From Ruminococcus sp. (GTDB lineage Bacteria > Bacillota > Clostridia > Oscillospirales > Ruminococcaceae): DNA of 64,000 bases. The position numbers and the translations under genes were made by a program. Positions 32,567 through 40,640 of the stretch are shown in pieces. Below the pieces are notes generated by a model that saw nothing but the letters and a program-made list of their open reading frames with translations, had not been told where the DNA came from and ran no database searches. The DNA lies in NCBI GenBank assembly GCA_017519145.1, contig JAFWTA010000031.1, forward strand, positions 1 to 64,000. Reading direction: 5' to 3'. Each line of letters starts with the position of its first letter. The stretch's first letter is position 1.

Positions 32567-32598
32567 AGCGGAGTACCTTCATTCGAAAGGTCTCCGCT
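32567..32598 (+). terminator. Terminator of integrase B
   Basis: AGCGGAG...ACCTT and AAGGT...CTCCGCT form a stem with a TTTTCG tail after the integrase stop. Confidence 0.75.
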
Positions 32599-32629
32599 TT
32601 TCGCTTCTTTTAGTGCCTTTTTACAGCTG

Positions 32630-32654
32630 TAATGACAGAATAATGACACTTTTC
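32630..32654. other. Arm-type repeat at the right end of element B
   Basis: GTAATGACAGAATAATGACACTTTT-like sequence matches the one at 21869-21893 near the other att site. Paired copies near both ends fit integrase or Xis binding sites. Confidence 0.5.
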
Positions 32655-32720
32655 TATTCAGTTAAAATAAATAAGCGTTCCCTCATATAGAAGAAACGCC
32701 TATTTATAGCCATATTTGCT

Positions 32721-32796
32721 TGGTGGAGCATAGGGGATTCGAACCCCTGACCCCCACACTGCCAGTGTGATGCGCTCCCAGCTGCGCTAATGCCCC
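32721..32796 (-). tRNA. tRNA-Ala (anticodon GGC), integration site
   Basis: A complete 76-nt tRNA on the minus strand: acceptor GGGGCAT/ATGCTCC, D arm GCGC-AGCTGGGA-GCGC, anticodon loop CTGGCAG (anticodon GGC), T arm with GGTTCGAATCC and encoded CCA. Its last 47 nt are duplicated at 21707-21753, showing that mobile elements integrated into the 3' half while keeping the gene intact. Confidence 0.96.
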
Positions 32797-32853
32797 GAAC
32801 AGTATGTATTATACCATATCAGAGGCAGCTTGTCAAGAGAAAGTGAATATTTT

Positions 32854-33990
32854 TCAGTAATAAAGTGCATAGCCCTCAGCGGAGGACTCCTTTACGGCAG
32901 CTATCTGCTTTTCGATGATGTCAGGATCGTTTATCCACTCCAGCTCCGCAGCTGCACCTGCCCACTTATCCTCTCTGCCCAGCTTATAGGGAGCGAGACC
33001 TATCACCAGCGAGACCTCGCTGTCCTGCGTAAGTTCCTCCCACTGTTCAAGGACAGTCAGAAAGGGACTGTTCTCATTATTGAAGCCGAAGTATATCTGC
33101 GGAACTATATAATCGCAGAAGCCCTCCTCCCCTGCCCAGCGCCTGACATCGGCAAACTGGCTGTTGTAGTCCGAGTCGATGTTTCCCTGCGGACTTATTC
33201 CGAACAAAAGCTTTCTGTCGTAACTTTTCACTGTATCATACAGTGCCTTTACGAAGCGGCTGACGTTATCTCGCCGCCAGTCTGCAAGGTCGGGCTCTCC
33301 GCTGAGCTCAAATGCTTCGCTGTCAAACTCCTCATCCGTAGTGGGATAGAAATAGTCATCAATATGCAGCCCGTCCACATCGTATTTCCCGATGATCTCA
33401 GCGGCGGTCTCTCTGAGGAGGTCCACGGTTTCGGGATAGGCAGGGTCGAGATACCAGCGGCCGTTCACCAGCTTCACAAAGGGCTCTCCTGCGGCGATCC
33501 ACTTTTTTATTATGTAGTCCTCGGGCAGTGCGCGGAGCTGCTCGTCGGTCTGGAGCCTGAGAGGATTTATCCAGCCATGGACGGATATTCCCCGTTTATG
33601 CGCCTCCTCTATAACGATCGCAAGGGGATCATAGTTCCCGTCGAGGAACTCTCCACGCGGATAGATATCGGACCTGTAATAGGCATCTCCCATGGGATGA
33701 GCGTGGAAGTACACAGTATTCACGCTTTCTGCGGCGGCATCATCCAGCATCTCCCCCACTTCTTTGCGGAACTGCTCATCGCTGCGTCCCTGCATATACT
33801 CGGGAAATCTCACATATGGCAGCCACATTCCCACCTGAGCCTCATAGTTCAGCGGAACATATTTCTCCGAGTGCTCCTGCGGCACCGACTCGCTTACCTG
33901 CGCAGGGCTGCTGCTCCGGACAGACAGCTCTGCCGAACAGCCCGTCATGAAAAAAGCAGCTGCAAGTGCAGCTGCAATGATCTTTCTCAT
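32854..33990 (-). CDS. GHL10-family glycosyl hydrolase-like lipoprotein
   Basis: A 378-residue exported protein. The signal peptide ends with the lipobox FFMTGC, so it is anchored to the outer face of the membrane. The body matches the GHL10 (DUF187) TIM-barrel family: GMWLPYVRF, FHAHPMGDAYY, HGWINPLRL, DGLHIDDYFYP (acidic residues at the barrel rim), LFGISPQGN and PQIYFGFNN. It probably acts on a surface or dietary glycan, substrate unknown. ATG at 33990 has GAGGTG upstream; the in-frame GTG above it overlaps that site. First gene of the core region after the tRNA. Confidence 0.85.
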   Translation of the reverse strand: MRKIIAAALAAAFFMTGCSAELSVRSSSPAQVSESVPQEHSEKYVPLNYEAQVGMWLPYVRFPEYMQGRSDEQFRKEVGEMLDDAAAESVNTVYFHAHPMGDAYYRSDIYPRGEFLDGNYDPLAIVIEEAHKRGISVHGWINPLRLQTDEQLRALPEDYIIKKWIAAGEPFVKLVNGRWYLDPAYPETVDLLRETAAEIIGKYDVDGLHIDDYFYPTTDEEFDSEAFELSGEPDLADWRRDNVSRFVKALYDTVKSYDRKLLFGISPQGNIDSDYNSQFADVRRWAGEEGFCDYIVPQIYFGFNNENSPFLTVLEQWEELTQDSEVSLVIGLAPYKLGREDKWAGAAAELEWINDPDIIEKQIAAVKESSAEGYALYY

Positions 33991-34049
33991 ACATCTCACC
34001 TCACTGCATTATATGCAGCGAGCGGACATGATATGCTGTTAGCTTAACC

Positions 34050-34604
34050 TCACCACGTAAGCTGACTATCCTCAAGCACAGCATTGGTGAGCTGACAGTA
34101 GGTGAAGCCGTTCTCCTTGTAGTAGTTGAAGACGCCGTTAACGGTTATCTCCGTATCAACAGCGGGATAGTCCTTGGGATAGGTGTAGTCGCCGTCCAGC
34201 ACGAACTCAATGCCCTGTGAGCAGCAGGCGGTTGCATCACTGATGAGCACAGCAAAATACTCATTGCCTGTACCCTCGTCCTTGAAGTAGGAAAAGGGTC
34301 CCCTTGCCCTGACAGTCTTGCCCACATAGTCATCGGGATTATACACCATATCATAGACCTCTGCATAGACCATAGAGGCGCTGAGCTCCGTCAGGTCAAC
34401 GTCAAAGCCGTTTGCGCCCTTGAACCTTTCCTCCTTGGGAACTATCCCCCCGAAGGGAACTGTGGTCTCGGAAGCTGCCTCGGACTCAGCAGCCGTCGCA
34501 GCGGCAGGCTGGTCATTCTTCCCGGAAACAGGCTTTGTATCGCCGCATGAACAAAGGCAAACAACAGCTGCGGATAAAACTGAAAATAACTTTATAGCTC
34601 TCAT
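34050..34604 (-). CDS. Lipoprotein with OB-like C-terminal domain
   Basis: A 184-residue exported lipoprotein (lipobox CLCSCGD near residue 18-20), followed by an Ala/Glu/Ser/Thr-rich linker and a folded domain with GKTVRARGPFSYF, YFAVLISDATACCSQGIEF and EITVNGVFNYYKENG. The repeated strand pattern resembles the OB-like tRNA_anti/DUF4131-type fold seen in metal-associated Firmicute lipoproteins. ATG at 34604 is the likely start. It follows the metal-binding protein gene by 23 nt and is probably cotranscribed with it, so a role in metal homeostasis is plausible but unproven. Confidence 0.7.
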   Translation of the reverse strand: MRAIKLFSVLSAAVVCLCSCGDTKPVSGKNDQPAAATAAESEAASETTVPFGGIVPKEERFKGANGFDVDLTELSASMVYAEVYDMVYNPDDYVGKTVRARGPFSYFKDEGTGNEYFAVLISDATACCSQGIEFVLDGDYTYPKDYPAVDTEITVNGVFNYYKENGFTYCQLTNAVLEDSQLTW

Positions 34605-34627
34605 GGCTATCACTCCGTTTCTTCGGC

Positions 34628-35638
34628 TCAGCCGAGGTATTCAGCCAGAACATCGCAGTTCTGCTGCATAAGCGAAAGATATGTCACACCGCTGTTGACG
34701 TCGTTCATTGAGACTGACTGTATGGAGTTGAGCTCCGCAACAGTACAGTCCTTTCTGTCGGAATTTCTTATTACAGCCTCTGCAATGGACTTGTCGGAAT
34801 TCTCTATAGTGAAGATAGTATCACATTCCAGCTCGTTGAGCTTGTCCGAAAGGAAGCTGATAGTGCTGAAGCTTGCCTCACTCTCGGCAGAGCAGCCGAC
34901 GAAAGCCGCATAGTAGTCCAGACCGTAGTCATCGAACAGATAGCGGAACGGGAAACGGTCACCGAATATAAGAGTCTTGTTCTCTGCATTTTCGGTGACA
35001 GCGCGGAAGCTCTCGTCCATATCTGCCAGCTTCTTAGTGTAGTCGGCAAGAGAGCTGCTGTAATCCTCGGTATTGTCGGGGTCAGCCTTGGAAAGTGCCT
35101 CGGAGATGGCACTGCATACTGTCTGAGCGTTTTTCAGCGACAGCCAGACGTGTTCATCGTATTCCACCTCGTCCTCGCCGTCTTCTTCCTCCTCTTCCTC
35201 AGCTTCCATGCCCTCCTTTATCTCCTCCTCTTTTGCGGAGTCGCCAAGGAGCTCCAAGAGGTCAATGACCTGCATATCCTTGTTCACAGCCTCATCGAGG
35301 GCATCCTCCACCCATTTGTCGGACTCGCCGCCAACGTGTATGAATATATCGCACGAGGAGATGCTCATGATATCGCTTGCAGTGGGCTGATAGTTATGCA
35401 GGTCGGTGCCGCTGCTCAGCAGATAGGTCACATCAGCCTCGTCTGCATGGTCGCCCATTATCTGCTTTACCCAGTCGTACTCGGGGAAGATGGTGCAGAC
35501 CACGCTGAGCTTGCCCGAGGTCTTTGCTCCGCCCGTTACCGCAGCCGTATCCGACTCTCTTGAAGCGCCGCAGCCTGTAAGACCTGCCGCAGCTACAGCC
35601 ATTGCCAGTGAAATAATACCTGTTTTTCTGATAAACAT
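34628..35638 (-). CDS. znuA: Metal (Zn/Mn) ABC transporter substrate-binding lipoprotein, ZnuA-like
   Basis: A 336-residue lipoprotein (lipobox AAGLTGCG) of the cluster 9 solute-binding family that delivers zinc or manganese to an ABC permease. Metal ligands visible are His in GTDLHNYQP and His in YDEHVWLSL. A Glu/Asp-rich loop (EEEEEEDGEDEVEYDE) lies just before the second His, where other ZnuA proteins have a His-rich loop. The usual third His is replaced in LIFGDRFPFRYLFDDYG, as in several clostridial homologues. GGAGG precedes the ATG at 35638. The ATPase and permease genes are not next to it in this window. Confidence 0.88.
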   Translation of the reverse strand: MFIRKTGIISLAMAVAAAGLTGCGASRESDTAAVTGGAKTSGKLSVVCTIFPEYDWVKQIMGDHADEADVTYLLSSGTDLHNYQPTASDIMSISSCDIFIHVGGESDKWVEDALDEAVNKDMQVIDLLELLGDSAKEEEIKEGMEAEEEEEEDGEDEVEYDEHVWLSLKNAQTVCSAISEALSKADPDNTEDYSSSLADYTKKLADMDESFRAVTENAENKTLIFGDRFPFRYLFDDYGLDYYAAFVGCSAESEASFSTISFLSDKLNELECDTIFTIENSDKSIAEAVIRNSDRKDCTVAELNSIQSVSMNDVNSGVTYLSLMQQNCDVLAEYLG

Positions 35639-35727
35639 AAAAAGAACCTCCGTAATGAATAATGCTTTCTGCGCAGCACAATAAAGGAGCCAAGCTCCTG
35701 CTGCAAATGGATACAAAAAGCCTGTAT

Positions 35728-36027
35728 TCAGTCCAGAAGTTCTACTTTTAAAGATATAAGAGTGCTGCCATTCAGGCACTTTACGGCAGCTGCCGCAAGT
35801 ATGACAAACAGCACCATAACAGCTGCCGCAAATACGATGGCAGGCAGAGAAGCCCCGAGGGTATTGAGGGAGCTGCGGCACTGTTCAAGCTCCATGCAGA
35901 CAGCGCAGTCCTCATCTGTACAGTGACTATGACCGTGAACAGCTATAAACACAGAGGAGCAGAAAATGACCAGCACCAAAAGCAAAGCCGACAGTGCTGC
36001 CGAGATACGTTTCATAATGCTTGTCAT
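35728..36027 (-). CDS. Small membrane protein with HxH and CxxC motifs, zinc-locus associated
   Basis: A 99-residue protein with two membrane segments (about residues 5-28 and 60-85). The extracytoplasmic loop contains HGHSHCTDEDCAVCMELEQC, a clear cluster of His and Cys that could bind zinc. AAAGGAGGAG precedes the ATG at 36027. It is the first gene of the operon with znuA and has a strong promoter at 36077-36105. A part in zinc uptake or sensing is inferred from context. Confidence 0.7.
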   Translation of the reverse strand: MTSIMKRISAALSALLLVLVIFCSSVFIAVHGHSHCTDEDCAVCMELEQCRSSLNTLGASLPAIVFAAAVMVLFVILAAAAVKCLNGSTLISLKVELLD

Positions 36028-36039
36028 AGTCAGTCTCCT

Positions 36040-36067
36040 CCTTTCAATTTGAGAATGGATTTCAATT
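36040..36067 (-). promoter_or_regulatory. Direct repeat in the 5' leader of the zinc operon
   Basis: On the minus strand CAAATTGAAATCCATTCTCA and a second CAAATTGAAA follow each other between the -10 element and the ribosome binding site. A duplicated CAAATTGAAA could be an operator for a Fur/Zur-type regulator; this is inference. Confidence 0.35.
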
Positions 36068-36076
36068 TGCCTTATT

Positions 36077-36105
36077 ATTATAACATAGCTTTCCGAAAAA
36101 ATCAA
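36077..36105 (-). promoter_or_regulatory. Promoter of the zinc operon
   Basis: On the minus strand TTGATT (36100-36105) and TATAAT (36077-36082) are spaced by 17 nt. Confidence 0.75.
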
Positions 36106-36169
36106 CACCGCAGGCAAAAAAAGTTGAAATGGCAGGTCTGACGCTTGTGAGATCTTTTGCACGAAAGCG

Positions 36170-36634
36170 CTATTTTTCGTAGAATACAAGGGTCATTCTC
36201 TCATTTATGGCCTGAGTGTCCCCTGTTCTGCGGTAGCCCATTTTCTCATATAGACGGCAGTTGCCCTCCTCCTGCAAAATGGTGTCGAGAGACCAGTTAT
36301 CCGCGCCGTGGAGCTTCTCCGCAGCCCTTATGGCAGCCTGTGCGAAGCCTTTACCGCGGTGCTCCTTCATGATGAATATTGGAGAGATACGCTTTGGACT
36401 GCCGTCCTTCATGTCCACTACTCTTATAGCGCCCACAGCGGTATCTCCGTCAATTATAAAATAGTAATATGTGAAGGGCTGCTCCAGACGCTCCATGATT
36501 CTGCTCATGGGCTCATTGGCGGGACTTATATCGTAGTCCTTATACTTTTCAAGCAGGTCCGAGAAAGCCTCCACCTGCATTCTCCAGAGTTTTTCACATT
36601 CTTTTTTATCTATAAGTCTGAGTATTCTTTCCAT
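36170..36634 (-). CDS. GNAT-family N-acetyltransferase
   Basis: A 154-residue single-domain acetyltransferase. The acetyl-CoA binding motif A is visible as IFIMKEHRGKGFAQAAIRAA (pattern Q/RxxGxG/A) and the C-terminal part contains LYEKMGYRRTGDT. The opening RLIDKKECEKLWRMQVEAFS and the NW-TIL-EE segment resemble GNAT proteins of unknown substrate in gut Firmicutes. Monocistronic, flanked by intergenic repeats. Confidence 0.85.
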   Translation of the reverse strand: MERILRLIDKKECEKLWRMQVEAFSDLLEKYKDYDISPANEPMSRIMERLEQPFTYYYFIIDGDTAVGAIRVVDMKDGSPKRISPIFIMKEHRGKGFAQAAIRAAEKLHGADNWSLDTILQEEGNCRLYEKMGYRRTGDTQAINERMTLVFYEK

Positions 36635-36753
36635 AATTAAGTTTATAGTTGAGAGTTTAGAGTTGAAAGCTGCGGTGTCGCCGAAGGCGACATTATTGAA
36701 AAAACGTGAGCGAACACATTAACTCTAAACTCTCAACTTTCAACTCTTAACTT
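36635..36753. repeat. Mosaic palindromic intergenic repeat, copy 1
   Basis: Outer arms AGTTGAGAGTTTAGAGTTGA (about 36647-36667) and the inverted AACTCTAAACTCTCAACTTT (36721-36740) enclose GTCGCCGAAGGCGAC (36677-36691) and GTGAGCGAACACATT. The inner modules recur, inverted, at 56680-56740, so these are copies of one family. Confidence 0.75.
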
Positions 36754-36762
36754 AAATACAAT

Positions 36763-36791
36763 GCCCCTGAGCGCTTGAAGCGTTCAGGGGC
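36763..36791 (-). terminator. Terminator of the rpoBC operon
   Basis: GCCCCTGA(G/A)CGCTT with its inverted copy forms a GC-rich stem 48 nt after the rpoC stop. A sister hairpin (GCCCCTGAGCGC.. type) lies at 59802-59832. Confidence 0.7.
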
Positions 36792-36838
36792 AAAACTTCT
36801 ATATAGGTATCTTTCTTACCCTCAGGAGCTTTTCTGCG

Positions 36839-39800
36839 TTATATCTGATTTGCCATAGGAGCTGCTGTGTTGTGCTCGCCGTAGCCCTCGTTCTTAACGA
36901 CCTCGACGTTTCTGTAGCACTCCATACCTGTACCTGCAGGGATGAGCTTACCAATGATAACGTTCTCCTTGAGTCCGAGGAGGCTGTCCTTCTTACCGCT
37001 GATAGCAGCATCTGTGAGAGCCTTTGTGGTCTCCTGGAATGAAGCGGCAGACATAAAGCTGTCCGAATTGGATGAAGCCTTTGTGATACCCTGGAGCACG
37101 GGGCTGATCTGAACCAGCTGTACATCGTACTCGCCTGCATCTATGCGCTTCTGGAGATCCTCATTGATCTCGTCGATCTTCTTGCTGTCAACAAGGGTAC
37201 CGGGAAGGAGATAGCTGCTGCCCGATTCCTCTACCTTGACCTTTCTGAGCATCTGACGAACGATTACCTCGATGTGCTTATCGTTGATATCAACACCCTG
37301 TAACCGGTAAACCTTCTGAACTTCATTGATGATGTAGTTCTGAACAGCCTGAGTACCGAGGATATTGAGTATATCAGCGGGATAGATATTACCTTCTGTG
37401 AGACGGGTTCCCTTTTCGATCTGCTCGTTCTCCTGAACTCTGATCTTGAGGTTATAGGGGATCATGTAGTTCTCAGCTTCGCCTGTCTCGTCGTTGGTAA
37501 CGATGATATTTCTTGTGGTCTTTACTTCCTCGATGTGGATCTTACCCGAGATCCTTGAAAGGATAGCTGCGCCCTTGGGACGTCTGCTCTCGAAAAGTTC
37601 CTCAACACGGGGAAGACCCTGTGTGATATCTTCTGCATCGGCAGAAGCAACACCACCGGTATGGAAGGTTCTCATGGTAAGCTGTGTACCGGGCTCACCG
37701 ATGGACTGTGCAGCGATTACGCCGACAGCTTCACCGACGGAAACGATATTGTTGAATGCAAGGTTTGCACCGTAGCACTTAGCGCATACGCCTGTTCTCG
37801 ACTTACAGGTGAGGACAGAGCGGATCTTGATCCTCTCAACGCCTGAGTCAATGATCTTCTTGGCATCTGCGTCATTGATGAGCTTATTGCGTGAAACGAT
37901 GAGCTCGCCCGACTCGTCGCGGAGATCCTCAGCGAGGAATCTGCCCACAAGACGCTCGTCGAAGGGCTCAACGACTTCGTTGCCGTTCTTGATCTCGAAT
38001 ACCTCGATACCCTCTGTTGTTCCGCAGTCGTCCTCACGGATGATAACGTCCTGAGAAACGTCAACGAGACGACGGGTAAGGTAACCCGAGTCAGCGGTAC
38101 GGAGAGCGGTATCGGCAAGTCCCTTTCTCGCACCACGGGATGCGATGAAGTACTCCAGGATGTTAAGACCTTCACGGTAATTAGCTCTGATCGGGATCTC
38201 GATAACGGTACCTGAGGTATTGGCGATAAGTCCACGCATACCTGCAAGCTGTCTGATCTGTGAGATAGAACCACGGGCACCGGAGTCAGCCATCATCCAG
38301 ATAGGATTGTATCTGTCGAAGTTCTCCTTCAGCTTCTTGGTAACCTCATCGGTGGTATCAGTCCAGAGAGCGATGATCTTCTTGGTCTTTTCCTGCTCGG
38401 AGATGTAGCCGTACTCATACTCCGCAGTGATCTGAGCAACTTCCTCATCAGCGTGAGCCAGTATCTCCTTCTTCTGAGGAGGTATTGTAGCGTCGCAGAC
38501 TGCAACGGTAAGAGCTGCTCTTGTTGAATATTTGTATCCGAGAGCCTTGATACGGTCAAGAACTTCGGAGGTAGTAGTTGTGCCGTGGATCTTTATGCAG
38601 CGCTCGATGATGTCGGAGAGCTGCTTCTTGCCGACGAGGAATGCGACCTCAAGGTCGAACTGCTTGTCGGAGTTGGTTCTGTCAACATAGCCGAGGTTCT
38701 GGGGGATATTCTCGTTGAAGATGAGTCTTCCCACAGTAGCGTCGATGATCTTTGATACCTTCTTGTCGCCGATATCCTTGGTGATCTTTACCTTGATATT
38801 GGCGTGGAGGGATACATCGTGCTCGTTGTAAGCCATGAGAGCCTCGTTAACATCGCGGAATACCTTGCCTTCGCCGGGTTCGCCGGGCTTATCCATTGTC
38901 AGATAGTAAGAACCGAGTACCATATCCTGTGAAGGAACAGCAACAGGCTTACCGTCCGAAGGCTTCAGCAGATTGTTGGCAGCCAGCATGAGGAATCTTG
39001 CCTCAGCCTGAGCCTCTGCGGAAAGAGGAAGGTGTACAGCCATCTGGTCACCGTCGAAGTCAGCGTTGAACGCGGAGCATACGAGGGGGTGGAGCTTGAT
39101 AGCACGACCCTCAACGAGGATAGGCTCGAATGCCTGGATACCCAGACGGTGAAGCGTAGGAGCACGGTTCAGCATAACGGGGTGATCCTTGATAACGTCC
39201 TCGAGAGCGTCCCAAACCTTATTGTCGGCACGGTCGATGAGCTTTCTTGCGCTCTTGATATTGGCGATAGCCTTCTTGTCAACAAGTCTCTTGAGTACGA
39301 AGGGCTTGAACAGCTCCAGAGCCATCTCCTTAGGAAGACCGCACTGGTACATCTTCAGCTCAGGACCTACGACGATAACCGAACGTCCGGAGTAGTCAAC
39401 ACGCTTACCGAGAAGGTTCTGACGGAAACGTCCCTGCTTACCCTTGAGCATATCGGAAAGTGACTTGAGGGCACGGTTGCTGGGACCTGTAACAGGTCTG
39501 CCGTGTCTGCCGTTGTCTATGAGAGCGTCAACAGCTTCCTGAAGCATACGCTTCTCGTTTCTCACGATGATGTCGGGAGCGTCAAGCTCCAGCATTCTCT
39601 TGAGACGGTTGTTTCTGTTGATAACTCTTCTGTAAAGATCGTTGAGATCGGAAGTTGCGTAACGTCCGCCGTCCAGCATGATCATAGGACGGATATCGGG
39701 GGGGATAACGGGAACAACGCTGAGTATCATCCACTCGGGCTTGTTTCCGGAGAGGCGGAATGCCTCGATGATCTGGAGTCTCTTGAGGAGCTTTACCTTC

Positions 39801-40561
39801 TTCTGACCGCTGGGAAGTCCCACCAGCTCAGCCTTCAGGTCGTCAGCAACGATCTCAAGGTTGTTTCTCCAGTCGATGTCCTCCAGCTCTCTGAACTTCT
39901 GGCACTCCTCGCACTCGCACTCAGTGGGCTTGTTGAAGCACTCGATCTTCTTGCCGCCGAGGGATATCTTGCCCATTTCGATGAGTCTCTGCTTGTGAGT
40001 ATCGTATCTCTCGGGATCGTACTCGTTAAGGAGCTTTCTGATAGCCTCTGCGCCCATCTCAGCCTTGAAGTCGTCGCCGTACTTTTCGAGGTATGACATA
40101 TACTCCTTCTCTGAGAGGAGCTGCTTCTTGAGGAGCTCGGTATTGCCGGGATCGGTTACGATATATTTTGTGAAGTAGAGGACCTCCTCAAGTCTCTTCT
40201 GGGATACCTCGAGCACCTGACCGATTCTGGAAGGTGTGCCCTTGAAGTACCAGATATGAGAAACGGGAGCAGCCAGCTCGATGTGGCCCATTCTCTCTCT
40301 TCTTACTCTTGCCCTTGTGACCTCAACGCCGCAGCGGTCACAGATCTTGCCCTTGAAGCGTATCTTCTTGAACTTTCCGCAGTGACACTCCCAGTCCTTT
40401 GTAGGTCCGAAGATCCTTTCACAGAAAAGACCGTCGCGCTCGGGCTTCTGAGTTCTGTAATTTATAGTCTCGGGTCTTTCAACTGCGCCGTGAGACCAGC
40501 TTCTGATCTGCTCAGGCGAAGCAAGACCGATCTTTATTGATTCAAAAGTTGTAAATTCCAT
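36839..40561 (-). CDS. rpoC: RNA polymerase subunit beta'
   Basis: The 1240-residue beta' subunit forms the catalytic clamp of RNA polymerase. Seen in order: the zinc-binding motif [40 protein letters not shown], the catalytic [15 protein letters not shown], the bridge/trigger region with [17 protein letters not shown] and TAVRTADSGY-like [20 protein letters not shown], and [22 protein letters not shown] at 40561 ([12 protein letters not shown]) follows GGAGGTAGC, which decides the start. It lies 80 nt downstream of rpoB and ends at the hairpin at 36763-36791. Confidence 0.98.
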   Translation of the reverse strand: MEFTTFESIKIGLASPEQIRSWSHGAVERPETINYRTQKPERDGLFCERIFGPTKDWECHCGKFKKIRFKGKICDRCGVEVTRARVRRERMGHIELAAPVSHIWYFKGTPSRIGQVLEVSQKRLEEVLYFTKYIVTDPGNTELLKKQLLSEKEYMSYLEKYGDDFKAEMGAEAIRKLLNEYDPERYDTHKQRLIEMGKISLGGKKIECFNKPTECECEECQKFRELEDIDWRNNLEIVADDLKAELVGLPSGQKKVKLLKRLQIIEAFRLSGNKPEWMILSVVPVIPPDIRPMIMLDGGRYATSDLNDLYRRVINRNNRLKRMLELDAPDIIVRNEKRMLQEAVDALIDNGRHGRPVTGPSNRALKSLSDMLKGKQGRFRQNLLGKRVDYSGRSVIVVGPELKMYQCGLPKEMALELFKPFVLKRLVDKKAIANIKSARKLIDRADNKVWDALEDVIKDHPVMLNRAPTLHRLGIQAFEPILVEGRAIKLHPLVCSAFNADFDGDQMAVHLPLSAEAQAEARFLMLAANNLLKPSDGKPVAVPSQDMVLGSYYLTMDKPGEPGEGKVFRDVNEALMAYNEHDVSLHANIKVKITKDIGDKKVSKIIDATVGRLIFNENIPQNLGYVDRTNSDKQFDLEVAFLVGKKQLSDIIERCIKIHGTTTTSEVLDRIKALGYKYSTRAALTVAVCDATIPPQKKEILAHADEEVAQITAEYEYGYISEQEKTKKIIALWTDTTDEVTKKLKENFDRYNPIWMMADSGARGSISQIRQLAGMRGLIANTSGTVIEIPIRANYREGLNILEYFIASRGARKGLADTALRTADSGYLTRRLVDVSQDVIIREDDCGTTEGIEVFEIKNGNEVVEPFDERLVGRFLAEDLRDESGELIVSRNKLINDADAKKIIDSGVERIKIRSVLTCKSRTGVCAKCYGANLAFNNIVSVGEAVGVIAAQSIGEPGTQLTMRTFHTGGVASADAEDITQGLPRVEELFESRRPKGAAILSRISGKIHIEEVKTTRNIIVTNDETGEAENYMIPYNLKIRVQENEQIEKGTRLTEGNIYPADILNILGTQAVQNYIINEVQKVYRLQGVDINDKHIEVIVRQMLRKVKVEESGSSYLLPGTLVDSKKIDEINEDLQKRIDAGEYDVQLVQISPVLQGITKASSNSDSFMSAASFQETTKALTDAAISGKKDSLLGLKENVIIGKLIPAGTGMECYRNVEVVKNEGYGEHNTAAPMANQI

Positions 40562-40640
40562 GCTACCTCCTGCAAATTTACATTTGAAGCGATGCACAGC
40601 CCCGCGGGGCTGCACGCCGCGTATTCATATTTCCGAATTA

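Noticed and set aside
32830-34047. 405-codon plus-strand ORF
   Set aside because: Shadow of the GHL10 lipoprotein gene on the other strand; that strand has signal peptide, family motifs and ribosome binding site, this one none.
39503-40096. 197-codon plus-strand ORF within rpoC, and similar long ORFs across rpoB/rpoC
   Set aside because: Antisense frames that stay open because of the codon bias of rpoBC; no ribosome binding sites or recognisable domains.
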